DNA from: Kibdelosporangium aridum | GTDB taxonomy: Bacteria; Actinomycetota; Actinomycetes; Mycobacteriales; Pseudonocardiaceae | Direction: 5' to 3' | Length of the DNA stretch: 64,000 bases | Assembly (NCBI RefSeq): GCF_900176515.1 | Contig: NZ_FWXV01000010.1 | Coordinates: forward strand, 62,001-126,000 | Shown here: positions 8,962 through 16,642 of the stretch, one piece after another | How the letters are laid out: each line of letters starts with the position of its first letter | Numbering within the stretch: the first letter of the stretch is position 1 | Translations under genes and position numbers: made by a program | Notes under the pieces: generated by a model | The model's input: only the letters and a program-made list of their open reading frames with translations | Database searches by the model: none | Told to the model about the DNA's origin: nothing

Positions 8962-9293
8962 GCGAACCGCCTGCCGATCAGGACGCCCGCGGTCACCGCG
9001 ATCATGGCCGCCACCAGCGTCGCGGCCAGGTAACCGACAGCCATCCCGAGGCTCAGGCCGAGCCCCTGCACGGTGTAGGTGGAGAAAGTCGTGAATCCAC
9101 CGAGGACTCCGACGCCGAGGAACGGCCGAGTCAGCCGGTGTCCCGGCCGTCCCCCCATCAGAACGCCGATCAGCAGGCAGCCAAGCACGTTCACTGCGAA
9201 AGTGCCCCAGATGGACGGAACCAGCAGGCCGACGGCGTATCTGGCCAGGGCGCCCAGCCCACCTCCGAGTGAAACAGCGAGTACAACCAGCAC
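8958..9293 (-). CDS. crcB: Fluoride channel subunit CrcB/Fluc (first of a tandem pair)
   Basis: A 111-residue Fluc subunit with GGLGALARYAVG, WGTFAVNVLGCLLIG and GVLGGFTTFSTYTVQ motifs and four predicted helices. It starts 9 bp after the stop of the VOC gene and overlaps the second subunit by 4 bp, so the three genes are probably one transcript. No fluoride riboswitch is apparent in front of the cluster. Confidence 0.92.
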   Translation of the reverse strand: MLVVLAVSLGGGLGALARYAVGLLVPSIWGTFAVNVLGCLLIGVLMGGRPGHRLTRPFLGVGVLGGFTTFSTYTVQGLGLSLGMAVGYLAATLVAAMIAVTAGVLIGRRFA

Positions 9294-9302
9294 CCGTGCA
9301 CT

Positions 9303-9677
9303 TTAGGCATACGGCGCGGTGAGGAGCTCCATGGCGTGCCCGTCCGGGTCGTCGAAGTAGAAGCCACGGCCGCCGTACATGTGGTTGATCTCGTTCGGCT
9401 TCTGCTTGTACGGATCCGCCCAGTACGGGATGCCGGCGGCCTTGATCCGCTCGAACGAGGCATCGAACTCGTCGTCGCTGACCAGGAACGCGCAGTGTTG
9501 TGACTGGATGTCCCCGGTGGTGTCGAAGTAGTCGAGGGTGACCCCGTTGGACACCACAAGCGGATAGAACGGTCCCCATTTGTCGCCGACCTCGAGGCCG
9601 AGGATGTCGGCGAGGAACTTGGCTGATGCTTTGGCGTCTTTCGCGTAAACGATGATGTGGTTCAGCTCAATAGCCAT
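9303..9677 (-). CDS. VOC (glyoxalase/bleomycin-resistance fold) protein
   Basis: A 124-residue single VOC domain: N-terminal beta-alpha-beta with LNHIIVYAKDAKASAKFLADILGLE, and C-terminal half ending GRGFYFDDPDGHAMELLT, which carries the usual Glu metal ligand. His at the start (NHI) and Glu at the end are candidate ligands. The ATG at 9677 fits the family start; the frame remains open upstream only over the oxidoreductase gene. The function is not predictable: family members include lyases, dioxygenases and antibiotic-binding proteins. It is followed closely by the crcB pair. Confidence 0.85.
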   Translation of the reverse strand: MAIELNHIIVYAKDAKASAKFLADILGLEVGDKWGPFYPLVVSNGVTLDYFDTTGDIQSQHCAFLVSDDEFDASFERIKAAGIPYWADPYKQKPNEINHMYGGRGFYFDDPDGHAMELLTAPYA

Positions 9678-9736
9678 ATGTTCCAGCCTAGAAGTCGGAC
9701 ATATTGAAGTCAAAGCGACAACACAGGTGATTTCGG

Positions 9737-10720
9737 TCAGCCGGTCGGAATGCGGGGCTCCAGGCCCGCGGCGGTGTAGATGGCATCGATCACCGCCATG
9801 TTCTTGATCGAGTCCTGCGGCGGGGTCAAGGTCGGCTCGCCTTTCTCGACCGCGTTGACGAACGCGTCCAGCTGGTATTCGTACGTCGGCCGCTTGCCGA
9901 ACCGCTCGACCCGCTTCCCGCCACCGGCAACCACGGTCATCCGGTGAAACAACTGCGGCGCGTACGGGTTGGTCAGGCTCATCAGGCCGTTCGAGCCGTA
10001 CACCGTCGCCGATACACGCAGGAAGTCGCTCGACCACATCGAGCAGGTGATCTCCGCGGTGTACCCCTCGTCGAACCCGACCTCCGCGATCATCGCCCGG
10101 TCCACGTTCGGCTTGTGCAGTTTGGCCCGTGCGGACAACACCTTCGGCTCGGATCCGGCCAGCGACCGTACCAAGTGGACGGGATAGCAACCCGCGTCCA
10201 TCAGCGCACCGCCGGCCAGGCCGAGGTCGTAGCGGATGTCGGAGAACCTCGGCAACGGGAAGCACAGCGCGGCTTCGATCCGTTCGATGTCCCCGAGTTC
10301 GCCGTCCCGCATCACCTCGACGGCCCGCCGGAACATCGGGTGGTACCGGTAGTGGAACGCCTCCATGACCACCAGGCCGCTCGACTCGGCCGCGTCGGCG
10401 ACCGTCTTGGCTTCGACAGCGTTGGCGGTAAAGGGCTTCTCACACAGCACGTGCTTGCCCGCGGCCAGCGCGGCGAGCGTCCATCGGCCGTGCAGCCCGT
10501 TGGGCAGCGGGTTGTAGACCGCGTCGATCTCCGGGTCGTCGAGCAGATCCTGATAGCCCTCGTGGACTTTCCGGATGCCGTGCTTGGCCGCGAACTGCCT
10601 GGCTTTGCCGGTGTCCCGGGCGGCCACCGCGGCCACCTCGACGTCCCCGTTCCGCTTGGCCGGGTTGATCAGCGCGGCGGGCGCGATCCGGGCCGCACCG
10701 AGCACACCGATTCGAAGCAT
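9737..10720 (-). CDS. Gfo/Idh/MocA family NAD(P)-dependent oxidoreductase
   Basis: A 327-residue oxidoreductase with an N-terminal Rossmann fold (GVLGAARIAP) and the family motif EKPFTANAVEA with the conserved Lys near residue 96, followed by the C-terminal alpha/beta domain with MDAGCYPVHLVRSL, typical of trans-dihydrodiol or sugar dehydrogenase-like members. It probably oxidises or reduces a sugar, inositol or cyclic diol in the cytoplasm. It is a single gene, with the VOC gene 59 bp downstream on the same strand. Confidence 0.9.
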   Translation of the reverse strand: MLRIGVLGAARIAPAALINPAKRNGDVEVAAVAARDTGKARQFAAKHGIRKVHEGYQDLLDDPEIDAVYNPLPNGLHGRWTLAALAAGKHVLCEKPFTANAVEAKTVADAAESSGLVVMEAFHYRYHPMFRRAVEVMRDGELGDIERIEAALCFPLPRFSDIRYDLGLAGGALMDAGCYPVHLVRSLAGSEPKVLSARAKLHKPNVDRAMIAEVGFDEGYTAEITCSMWSSDFLRVSATVYGSNGLMSLTNPYAPQLFHRMTVVAGGGKRVERFGKRPTYEYQLDAFVNAVEKGEPTLTPPQDSIKNMAVIDAIYTAAGLEPRIPTG

Positions 10721-10836
10721 TCCCCGATCATGTCACGGCTGCCGGGTGCTCGAATGGAGTAGGTCTTCCGGCTCTACCGGCAAGTAACCGGCGGTGGCTG
10801 AATAGGCGTCGTCCTACTAGATCGGAGGAAATCCCC

Positions 10837-11352
10837 GTGGCAGCGACCGCATTGGCCGCACTCAGGACGTCCGAGCAGGCCCAGGTGTTGACGAATCTGT
10901 TGCGGTCCCACCCGGAACTCGCGGCCGAGGCCGAATGGCACGCGACGACGTTGCTGTCCGCCCCGTCGTACGAGGAGGTCAGCATGGCCCTCGCGAAAAC
11001 GCTGACCGGCTACGAGTTTTGCGACATGGACGCACCCGACGTCGGCGTCTGCGACCCCGACGACGCCTGCGCCTATCTCGTGGACAAAGCCGTCGAACCG
11101 TACCTCGCGGAGATCCAACGCAGGGCCGCCCTCGGGCTCGTCAACGCCGCCCACGGCATCGCAACCGGCGTCCTCATGTGCCTCTACGGCCTGCGTGAGT
11201 ACGAACGCTGCACCGAGCACGTGCTCGGCAGCGCAGGCGACCTGGTCGACTACGCCCGCCGAGTCACGATCTTGCTGGAACAGCTGGACATTCCGCTGCC
11301 GGAGCGCAACCTGGCCATGGCCTGCCCGACCTGGCCGCTGGCCGCGGGCTGA
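10837..11352 (+). CDS. Conserved-looking hypothetical protein
   Basis: A 171-residue soluble protein starting at GTG with a clear GGAGG site 7 nt upstream (10825-10829). Codon bias matches the neighbours and the frame has good coding character. It is acidic, largely helical by eye, with five Cys residues (EFCDMDAPDVGVCDPDDAC is the densest cluster). No signal peptide, membrane segment or known motif was recognised. It stands alone between a divergent oxidoreductase and a convergent secreted hydrolase. Its stop codon lies in the loop of a perfect hairpin. Confidence 0.7.
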   Translation: MAATALAALRTSEQAQVLTNLLRSHPELAAEAEWHATTLLSAPSYEEVSMALAKTLTGYEFCDMDAPDVGVCDPDDACAYLVDKAVEPYLAEIQRRAALGLVNAAHGIATGVLMCLYGLREYERCTEHVLGSAGDLVDYARRVTILLEQLDIPLPERNLAMACPTWPLAAG

Positions 11353-11368
11353 GACCCGCGGCCAGCGG
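11335..11368. terminator. Hairpin between convergent genes, spanning a stop codon
   Basis: Perfect 14-bp GC-rich inverted repeat (11335-11348 with 11355-11368) and a 6-nt loop that contains the TGA of the upstream gene. There is no T-tract on either side, so it would act as a non-canonical or bidirectional terminator between the + gene ending at 11352 and the - gene ending at 11374. Confidence 0.55.
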
Positions 11369-11373
11369 GTGGT

Positions 11374-12915
11374 TCAGCGGATCCAGCCCGGAATGCCCGG
11401 CTGTGGCCCGGCGGGCAGCTTGCTCTTGCCCGCGCCCAGGGTCTGGCTCACTGGCGGCTCAACAGCCTCGCACCTGGCGCCCTTCTTCGGTGTCTTCAAC
11501 GTCGCCAAGTACGTGTCCACAGCGCCGTTGGTGCAGTCGCTGCGGCCGTAGACGCCGTGTCCCCAACCTTCGTACGTCAGCAGAACGGTGGTGTCCTTGG
11601 TCTGCCGGTGTGCGTTGACCGCCCACGAGTAGGCGGTCGCCGGGTCGTACAACGCGTTGAGCATCAGGATCTTCGGCGCGTTGTCGATGTCCAGCCGGTG
11701 CTGCGGGTTGTTGACCTTCTCCGGCAGGCCGACGCAGCCGGTGATGGCCGAGTGCCCGAGCGAACCGCCGCGCATGTCCGGGGCGATCGTGTTCTCCATC
11801 CGCTCCAACGCCTTGTACTCGGCGAAGGAACGCACCGGCAGGCTCCAGTCGGAGCAGAACGCCGCCTGGAACACCGCGTTGACCTCCTGGTCGGCCGCGA
11901 AAGCCCGCGTCGGCGCGGGCTTGCCGCTGTCGAGTTCGACCAGGAAGTCGGTCAGGCCCTTCCAGTCCGGGCCGTAGAACGCGCCGAACGCGGCGCCGAT
12001 GATCTGCCGTGCCTCGGCCTTGCGGGTCGGGTCGAACGGATCGGTGACCTCACCGCGGTCGGCCTTGGCGAGCAGGTTGTGCCAGAACTCGCGTACGTCC
12101 TTGCCGTGCAACGCACACGCCGCGGTCCGGTCGCACCACTTGACCCACTCGTCGAAGGAGCTCTGCGCGGTCTGCGCTTCCGTGGCGGCGAACCCCCACG
12201 TGCCGAGGCTGTGGTCCATGTTGCTGTCGATGACCATCGCCCGGATCTTGTCGCCGTACCGCTCGGCGTACTGCTGGCCCATCAAGGTGCCGTACGAGAT
12301 GCCGTAGTAGTTCATCTTCTGCTCGCCGAGCGACCGCCTGATCGCGTCCATGTCCTGGATGGTCGCGCCGGTGTCGGCGTGGTCGGAGATCGGGCCGCTG
12401 CGCTTGCGGCAGTCCTCCTTGAGCTCCCGGTTGTACGCCGCCAACGCGTCGAACTCGGCCTGGTTGGCGGGATAGCTGCTCGGTGCCCTGGTGAGCAGTT
12501 CGAGCGAGCACTTGACCGGCTGGCTGCGTGCGACACCACGCGGGTCCCAGCCGATGATGTCGAACCGCGCCTGGACATCGGCGCTGAAGTACTCCTTGCT
12601 GCCGATGGCGAAGCTGACGCCGGACCCACCGGGCCCGCCCGGGTTGATCAGCATGATCCCGGCCCGTTTGGCCGGATCGGTCGCCTTGCGGCGAGCCACC
12701 GCGAGATCGAACTTCTCGCCGTCGGGCTTCTTGTAGTCGATCGGCAGGCGCAGGCTGCCGCACTCGGCCGTGGGGTCCTCCGCGCACGGCTTCCAGTCGA
12801 TGGATGGAACTTGATACGCCTGGACCTCTGTTGTCTGCGCGCTGGCTACCCCGGCACTGAACAGCAGTGTTCCGCTGGCGAGCGCCACCCCGAACGCGCG
12901 CATGGCTGGTCTCAA
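11374..12915 (-). CDS. Secreted alpha/beta hydrolase, tripeptidyl aminopeptidase family
   Basis: About 513 residues, family S33 tripeptidyl aminopeptidase-like. A signal peptide (MRAFGVALASGTLLFSAGVASA) precedes the mature part. The oxyanion-hole motif NPGGPGGSG, the nucleophile elbow GISYGTLMG (Ser), a late Asp in LYDPATAY and a catalytic His in GWGHGVYG are visible, with the TAP-type C-terminal region. The TTG at 12915 is preferred because a GAAAGGGG ribosome site lies 8 nt upstream; ATG 12903 also gives a good signal peptide. Such enzymes remove tripeptides from secreted proteins or act on exogenous peptides and esters. Confidence 0.88.
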   Translation of the reverse strand: MRPAMRAFGVALASGTLLFSAGVASAQTTEVQAYQVPSIDWKPCAEDPTAECGSLRLPIDYKKPDGEKFDLAVARRKATDPAKRAGIMLINPGGPGGSGVSFAIGSKEYFSADVQARFDIIGWDPRGVARSQPVKCSLELLTRAPSSYPANQAEFDALAAYNRELKEDCRKRSGPISDHADTGATIQDMDAIRRSLGEQKMNYYGISYGTLMGQQYAERYGDKIRAMVIDSNMDHSLGTWGFAATEAQTAQSSFDEWVKWCDRTAACALHGKDVREFWHNLLAKADRGEVTDPFDPTRKAEARQIIGAAFGAFYGPDWKGLTDFLVELDSGKPAPTRAFAADQEVNAVFQAAFCSDWSLPVRSFAEYKALERMENTIAPDMRGGSLGHSAITGCVGLPEKVNNPQHRLDIDNAPKILMLNALYDPATAYSWAVNAHRQTKDTTVLLTYEGWGHGVYGRSDCTNGAVDTYLATLKTPKKGARCEAVEPPVSQTLGAGKSKLPAGPQPGIPGWIR

Positions 12916-13044
12916 GATCGTCGCCCCTTTCCTAGGAAGGCACCGACCCTGCCAAGACCTCACCGGCGCTGGGAACCTCCTGGAGGATGACTTCGCCCTG
13001 ATTTCCGCGGCGCCTGCCCTTAGGGGATTGCCTGTGGTGCGGCC

Positions 13045-13081
13045 AAAAAAGCGGCCCCCGAGCGGACTCGGGGGCCGTTTT
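13045..13081. terminator. Rho-independent terminator after the GH5 gene
   Basis: Perfect 11-bp stem (13052-13062 with 13067-13077), tetraloop CGGA, flanked by AAAAAA on one side and TTTT on the other, so it can work in both directions. It lies 18 bp beyond the stop of the minus-strand glycanase gene. Confidence 0.9.
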
Positions 13082-13098
13082 CCCTGATGCGGAGCGGT

Positions 13099-14532
13099 TT
13101 ACCGGTTCAGAATCCGTTCGCGCACCCACACACCGGCAGGCTTGAGCGGACCGGTGCCGGTGAAGTTGCTGCCCGCGCACGTGCCGCTCTTGAAGACCGC
13201 GCCGGACCTGGAGTCGTCCGAGAAGTTCCAGTTGGTCCAGCCGATCTGCTTCTGCGCCATCAGATCGATGTACCGCTGCGACATCGCGAAGTCGTTGCCG
13301 CCGTCACCACTGGAGGTCTGCGTACCGAACTCGGTGACGAAGACCGGCACACGGTCGGCGATGCGGGACAACGCGCTGAGGTAGTTGTCCCGGTGCGACG
13401 CCGCGTAGAAGTGGAACGTGTACATGAAGTTGGTGGCGTTGATCGGGTTGTTGAACACCGAGGTCTCGCTCTGGCCGTCGGAGATGCCGAAGGTCGACCA
13501 GCCGTGCGTACCGACGAACACGACGCTGTCCGGGTCCTGCGCGCGGATCACCGGGATCATCTCCTCGGCGTAGCGCTTGACGTTGGCCCAGCTGACGTTG
13601 TTGGGCTCGTTGGCGATGTCGTAGATGATGTTCTTCTTGTCCTTGTGCCGCTGGGCGATCTCGGTGAAGAACGTCTTGGCACGGGAGGTGTTGTAGTTCG
13701 GGTCACCCGGCGTCAGCTGGTGCCAGTCGACCAGGACGTACATCCCGCGCTTGGTGGCTTCCTCGATGTACCCGTGCATCATGTCGGTGAAGCGGCGCGG
13801 GTTGGTCTCGTAGCCGCCTTCCTGGATGTACATCGCGACGCGCAGGATGTCGGCCTTCCAGTCGTTCGCGAGCGCGTCGAGCGACGCGGTCTTGACGCAC
13901 TGGGAGTACCACTGGATGCCGTGCGTGCTCATGCCACGCAGCTGGACGACCTGGCCGCGCTCGTTGCAGAGCTTGGTGCCGCACACCTTCAGCTGGCCGT
14001 TCTTGGCCACCGGGGTGTCGCCCGGGCCGGGAGGCGGCTCGGTGCCCGCGACGTCAACGGTCAACGAGTCGGCGTTCGGCCCGCCGTTGGCCGTGGTCGC
14101 CGTGGTGCGGATCCTGTTGGTACCAGCGACAAGGTTGACCTGTGTGGTGACCGACTGCCAGTTGGTCCACGCACCGGTGCCGGGGAAACCGAGACCCGAC
14201 ACGGTAGGGGTGCCGTTCACGGTGATGTCCAGTGGCCGGTTCGCGGTGGTTCCGTTGGCGTACCGGAAAACCAGTGAGTGGCGGCCCGCCGCCGCGGCGT
14301 TGACGGTGTACTCGACGTAACTGCCGGTGACGTTGTCGAAGTTGACGAACCCGGAGCCGGTGAACCCGGTGTGGTTGGACTCCACCACGCCTTGCGAGAT
14401 CGTCGCGCTCTCGGACTGGTACGTGACCGGTGCGGCGGACGCGGTTTGCGGAATTGTGAACACGGCTGCAGTGATCACGGTCGTGATCAGCGCGGGGCTG
14501 AGCACAGCTGCGATCCATCTCGAGCGTGCCAC
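13099..14532 (-). CDS. Secreted glycoside hydrolase family 5 (endoglucanase-like) with N-terminal carbohydrate-binding module
   Basis: A 477-residue secreted enzyme, GTG start with AGGAGG five nt upstream. Signal peptide residues 1-33 (cleavage near ASA-AP); CBM6/35-like beta-sandwich about 36-165 (ends LTVDVAG); a short Pro/Gly linker (EPPPGPGDTP); GH5 catalytic domain about 175-475. The acid/base Glu is in DIANEPNN and the nucleophile Glu in VFVTEFGT; HFYAASH also fits GH5. It probably cleaves beta-1,4-glucan or related polysaccharide. Two palindromic candidate operators lie 79-184 bp upstream, consistent with substrate or amino-sugar control. Confidence 0.92.
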   Translation of the reverse strand: MARSRWIAAVLSPALITTVITAAVFTIPQTASAAPVTYQSESATISQGVVESNHTGFTGSGFVNFDNVTGSYVEYTVNAAAAGRHSLVFRYANGTTANRPLDITVNGTPTVSGLGFPGTGAWTNWQSVTTQVNLVAGTNRIRTTATTANGGPNADSLTVDVAGTEPPPGPGDTPVAKNGQLKVCGTKLCNERGQVVQLRGMSTHGIQWYSQCVKTASLDALANDWKADILRVAMYIQEGGYETNPRRFTDMMHGYIEEATKRGMYVLVDWHQLTPGDPNYNTSRAKTFFTEIAQRHKDKKNIIYDIANEPNNVSWANVKRYAEEMIPVIRAQDPDSVVFVGTHGWSTFGISDGQSETSVFNNPINATNFMYTFHFYAASHRDNYLSALSRIADRVPVFVTEFGTQTSSGDGGNDFAMSQRYIDLMAQKQIGWTNWNFSDDSRSGAVFKSGTCAGSNFTGTGPLKPAGVWVRERILNR

Positions 14533-14610
14533 TGATGCCTCCTGCAGGGGTCGGGGGCGGCGGCTTGACGAGTGTTCTTCAGTTGTGGCGCTGGATCTTG
14601 CCGAATTGGA

Positions 14611-14625
14611 TAGGAAAGTTTCCTA
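14611..14625. promoter_or_regulatory. Palindromic operator TAGGAAAGTTTCCTA upstream of the GH5 gene
   Basis: Perfect 7-1-7 inverted repeat 79-93 bp upstream of the glycanase start. From memory, AGGAAA/TTTCCT palindromes are found in front of secreted glycoside hydrolase genes of actinomycetes and bind ROK-family repressors; this match is by eye only. Confidence 0.6.
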
Positions 14626-14700
14626 ACAGTAGCCGAATCACACCACTTGTCCGGTACGTCTGTCAATCGGCAACCGGGAAGGCCGGATGTGCCCTATTTA

Positions 14701-14716
14701 AATGGTCTAGACAAAT
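14701..14716. promoter_or_regulatory. dre-like site (DasR/GntR-type operator)
   Basis: AATGGTCTAGACAAAT matches 13 of 16 positions of the DasR-responsive element (core TGGTCTAGACCA). DasR is the GntR-family regulator of chitin/GlcNAc metabolism in actinomycetes and binds glucosamine-6-phosphate. The site is 169 bp upstream of the glycanase start and 340 bp before moaA. Confidence 0.5.
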
Positions 14717-15044
14717 GTCGTCCGGATCCACCACGGCCCGGCTGACCGCCCGAGGGCGGCCGCACGCTGGCCCACCAGCGCCGGCCAGTCCGTCCGGCTA
14801 CAAGTGGGGCGCCAGCAGCCGCCGCACGGACCAAAGAGTCTGGGGCAATCCGGCAATACCGCGTCTATCAGGCCGGGACTTCCTCGCGGACATTCCTCGG
14901 GCGAGTTGGAAACGACGTCTATTCCGTTTCTTCCATCATCCGGAATTCCGGGCAGTCCGTAACGCTGGATGCGCAATCCGTCAGCGAGGCGTTCGTTACA
15001 TCGGCGACGACGGCTCGCGTGACGCTTCCACCGGCACAGGAGTG

Positions 15045-15050
15045 TTAGCC
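15045..15050 (+). promoter_or_regulatory. Possible leaderless -10 element for moaA
   Basis: TAGCCT (TANNNT type) sits 6 nt before the GTG at 15057. No ribosome site lies at a normal distance from this GTG (AGGAG at 15038-15042 is 14 nt away), which favours leaderless transcription or, alternatively, the GTG at 15042 as start. Confidence 0.3.
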
Positions 15051-15056
15051 TCGGGT

Positions 15057-16088
15057 GTGGACGGCATTCCAGTCGACGTATTCGGCCGCCCGATGGGCGC
15101 GTTGCGTATATCCCTCACCGATCGGTGCAACCTCCGGTGCCGCTACTGCATGCCCGAGGAGGAGTACGCCTGGCTGCCGCGCGAGGACCTGCTGACCTTC
15201 GAGGAGATCGAGCGCCTCACCGAGGCGTTCGTCTCCCTCGGGGTGGACAAGGTGCGGCTGACCGGCGGCGAGCCGCTGCTGCGCCGTGGCCTGCCCGAAC
15301 TGGTCCGGCGGCTGGCCGGGTTGCCCGGGGTGAAGGACCTCGCGATGACCACCAACGGCGTGCTGCTGGCCAAGCACGCCGAACAGCTGCGGGAAGCGGG
15401 CCTGCACCGGCTGACGATCAGCCTTGACACCTTGCGGCCCGAGCGGTTCAGCGCGTTGACCAGGCGTGGAACGCATCCGGACGTGCTGGCCGGGATCAAC
15501 GCGGCGGTGGCCACCGGGCTGACCGACCTGAAGATCGACACCGTCGTGATGCGCGGGTTCAACGAGGACGAACTGGTCGACCTGATCGAATTCGGCAAGA
15601 ACATGTCAGCCGAAGTCCGGTTCATCGAATACATGGACGTCGGCGGCGCCACCGGCTGGACGCCGGAAAAAGTCTTCTCCCGCAAGGAAATCCTGGAAAC
15701 CTTGGCGCAGGAGTACGGTCCCGCCGAAGAACTTCGCAAAACGGATGCGGCACCGGCTGACCGTTTCGTGCTGCCGGACGGCACGGTTTTCGGAATCATC
15801 TCCTCGACCACGCAGCCGTTCTGCGCCACCTGTGACCGCAGCAGGCTGACCGCGGACGGGATGTGGCTGCGCTGCCTGTACGCGATGACCGGCACTGACC
15901 TGCGGACGCCGTTGCGTGACGGCGCGTCGCTGGACGACCTGCGCGACCTGATCACGGGGATCTGGCAGCAGCGCCGCGATCGCGGCGCGGTCGAGCGGAT
16001 CGGCCAACGCGCCCGCGGACAGGTCTTCGTCAGCCTTGAGAACCTCAAACGCGACCCTCACCTGGAAATGCACACCCGCGGAGGATGA
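15057..16088 (+). CDS. moaA: GTP 3',8-cyclase MoaA
   Basis: About 343 residues. A radical SAM enzyme that, with MoaC, converts GTP to cyclic pyranopterin monophosphate in molybdenum cofactor synthesis. The N-terminal Fe-S/SAM motif CNLRCRYC is at about residues 23-30; the C-terminal cluster ligands CATCDRSRL and a Cys in WLRCLYA are present; the C-terminus is the diagnostic Gly-Gly (TRGG). The frame is open upstream to 14526, but family alignment begins at GIPVDVFGRPM, so GTG 15057 (or 15042) is the likely start. It is coupled to moaC. Confidence 0.95.
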   Translation: MDGIPVDVFGRPMGALRISLTDRCNLRCRYCMPEEEYAWLPREDLLTFEEIERLTEAFVSLGVDKVRLTGGEPLLRRGLPELVRRLAGLPGVKDLAMTTNGVLLAKHAEQLREAGLHRLTISLDTLRPERFSALTRRGTHPDVLAGINAAVATGLTDLKIDTVVMRGFNEDELVDLIEFGKNMSAEVRFIEYMDVGGATGWTPEKVFSRKEILETLAQEYGPAEELRKTDAAPADRFVLPDGTVFGIISSTTQPFCATCDRSRLTADGMWLRCLYAMTGTDLRTPLRDGASLDDLRDLITGIWQQRRDRGAVERIGQRARGQVFVSLENLKRDPHLEMHTRGG

Positions 16089-16093
16089 ACGAG

Positions 16094-16642
16094 ATGGCCG
16101 AAGACCTGCTTGCAGGGTCGAGCATGAACGCCGAAGACCTGCGTGCCGGGTCGAGCAGCAGCACAGCCGGCCTGACCCACTTGGACTCCGCGGGCCGGGC
16201 TCGCATGGTGGACGTCGGCGAGAAACCGGTGACCCACCGGGTCGCAGTCGCGTCCGGCGCGGTGCACATGAAGCCGTCGACGCTCGAGCTGATCACCGGC
16301 GGCAAGATCGCGAAAGGCGACGTGTTCGCCACCGCGCGGATCGCCGGGATCATGGCGGCCAAGAAGACCGGCGAGCTGATCCCGTTGTGCCATCCGCTCG
16401 GAATCGACAGCGTGTCGGTCGAATTGAAACCGTCCGGGCCTGGCACCCTGGCCATCACCGCCACCGTTTCCGTCACCGGCAAGACCGGTGTGGAAATGGA
16501 GGCGCTCACCGCGGTGAGTGTGGCCGCTTTGACCGTCTACGACATGTGCAAAGCGGCCGACAAGGACATGGTCATCGGCGACGTCCGGCTCGAGGCGAAA
16601 TCCGGTGGCCGCAGCGGTGACTACCGGCGTCAACCCTCCTGA
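16094..16642 (+). CDS. moaC: Cyclic pyranopterin monophosphate synthase MoaC, with repeat-built N-terminal extension
   Basis: About 182 residues. The conserved MoaC part begins at LTHLDSAGRARMVDV and contains GGKIAKGDVFATARIAGIMAAKKT, IPLCHPL, and the active-site Lys/Asp segment MCKAADKDM. GGAGG at 16080-16084 is 9 nt before ATG 16094, so this start is preferred to ATG 16085, which overlaps the moaA stop with no spacing. The first 20 residues come from a 33-bp-period tandem repeat (AEDLLAGSS/AEDLRAGSS) and are not part of the normal MoaC fold. It completes the MoaA reaction in the cytoplasm. Confidence 0.95.
   Translation: MAEDLLAGSSMNAEDLRAGSSSSTAGLTHLDSAGRARMVDVGEKPVTHRVAVASGAVHMKPSTLELITGGKIAKGDVFATARIAGIMAAKKTGELIPLCHPLGIDSVSVELKPSGPGTLAITATVSVTGKTGVEMEALTAVSVAALTVYDMCKAADKDMVIGDVRLEAKSGGRSGDYRRQPS
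16097..16156 (+). repeat. Imperfect 27-bp direct repeat, period 33 bp, in the 5' end of moaC
   Basis: 16097-16123 and 16130-16156 agree at 25 of 27 positions (start GCCGAAGACCTGC, end GGGTCGAGC). They encode AEDLLAGSS and AEDLRAGSS. Confidence 0.85.

Larger units (their letters stand above)
14533..15056. other. 524-bp gene-free region between the GH5 gene and moaA
   Basis: Holds the divergent promoters of the glycanase and moaA. Two palindromes are evident (14611-14625 and 14701-14716, listed separately). The stretch around 14640-14720 is locally A/T-richer than its surroundings. A possible minus-strand reading frame at 14707-14976 has no family features and is not called. Confidence 0.6.

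Noticed and set aside
9294..9302. Fluoride riboswitch before the crcB pair
   Set aside because: There are only 9 bases between the VOC stop and the first crcB start, and no riboswitch-like pseudoknot was seen upstream of the VOC gene.
9678..10265. N-terminal extension of the VOC frame
   Set aside because: It lies over the Gfo/Idh/MocA gene in another frame and has no family resemblance; the VOC domain begins at ATG 9677.
14707..14976. 89-codon minus-strand frame in the GH5-moaA gap
   Set aside because: No ribosome site, no recognisable motif, composition unlike the neighbouring genes.
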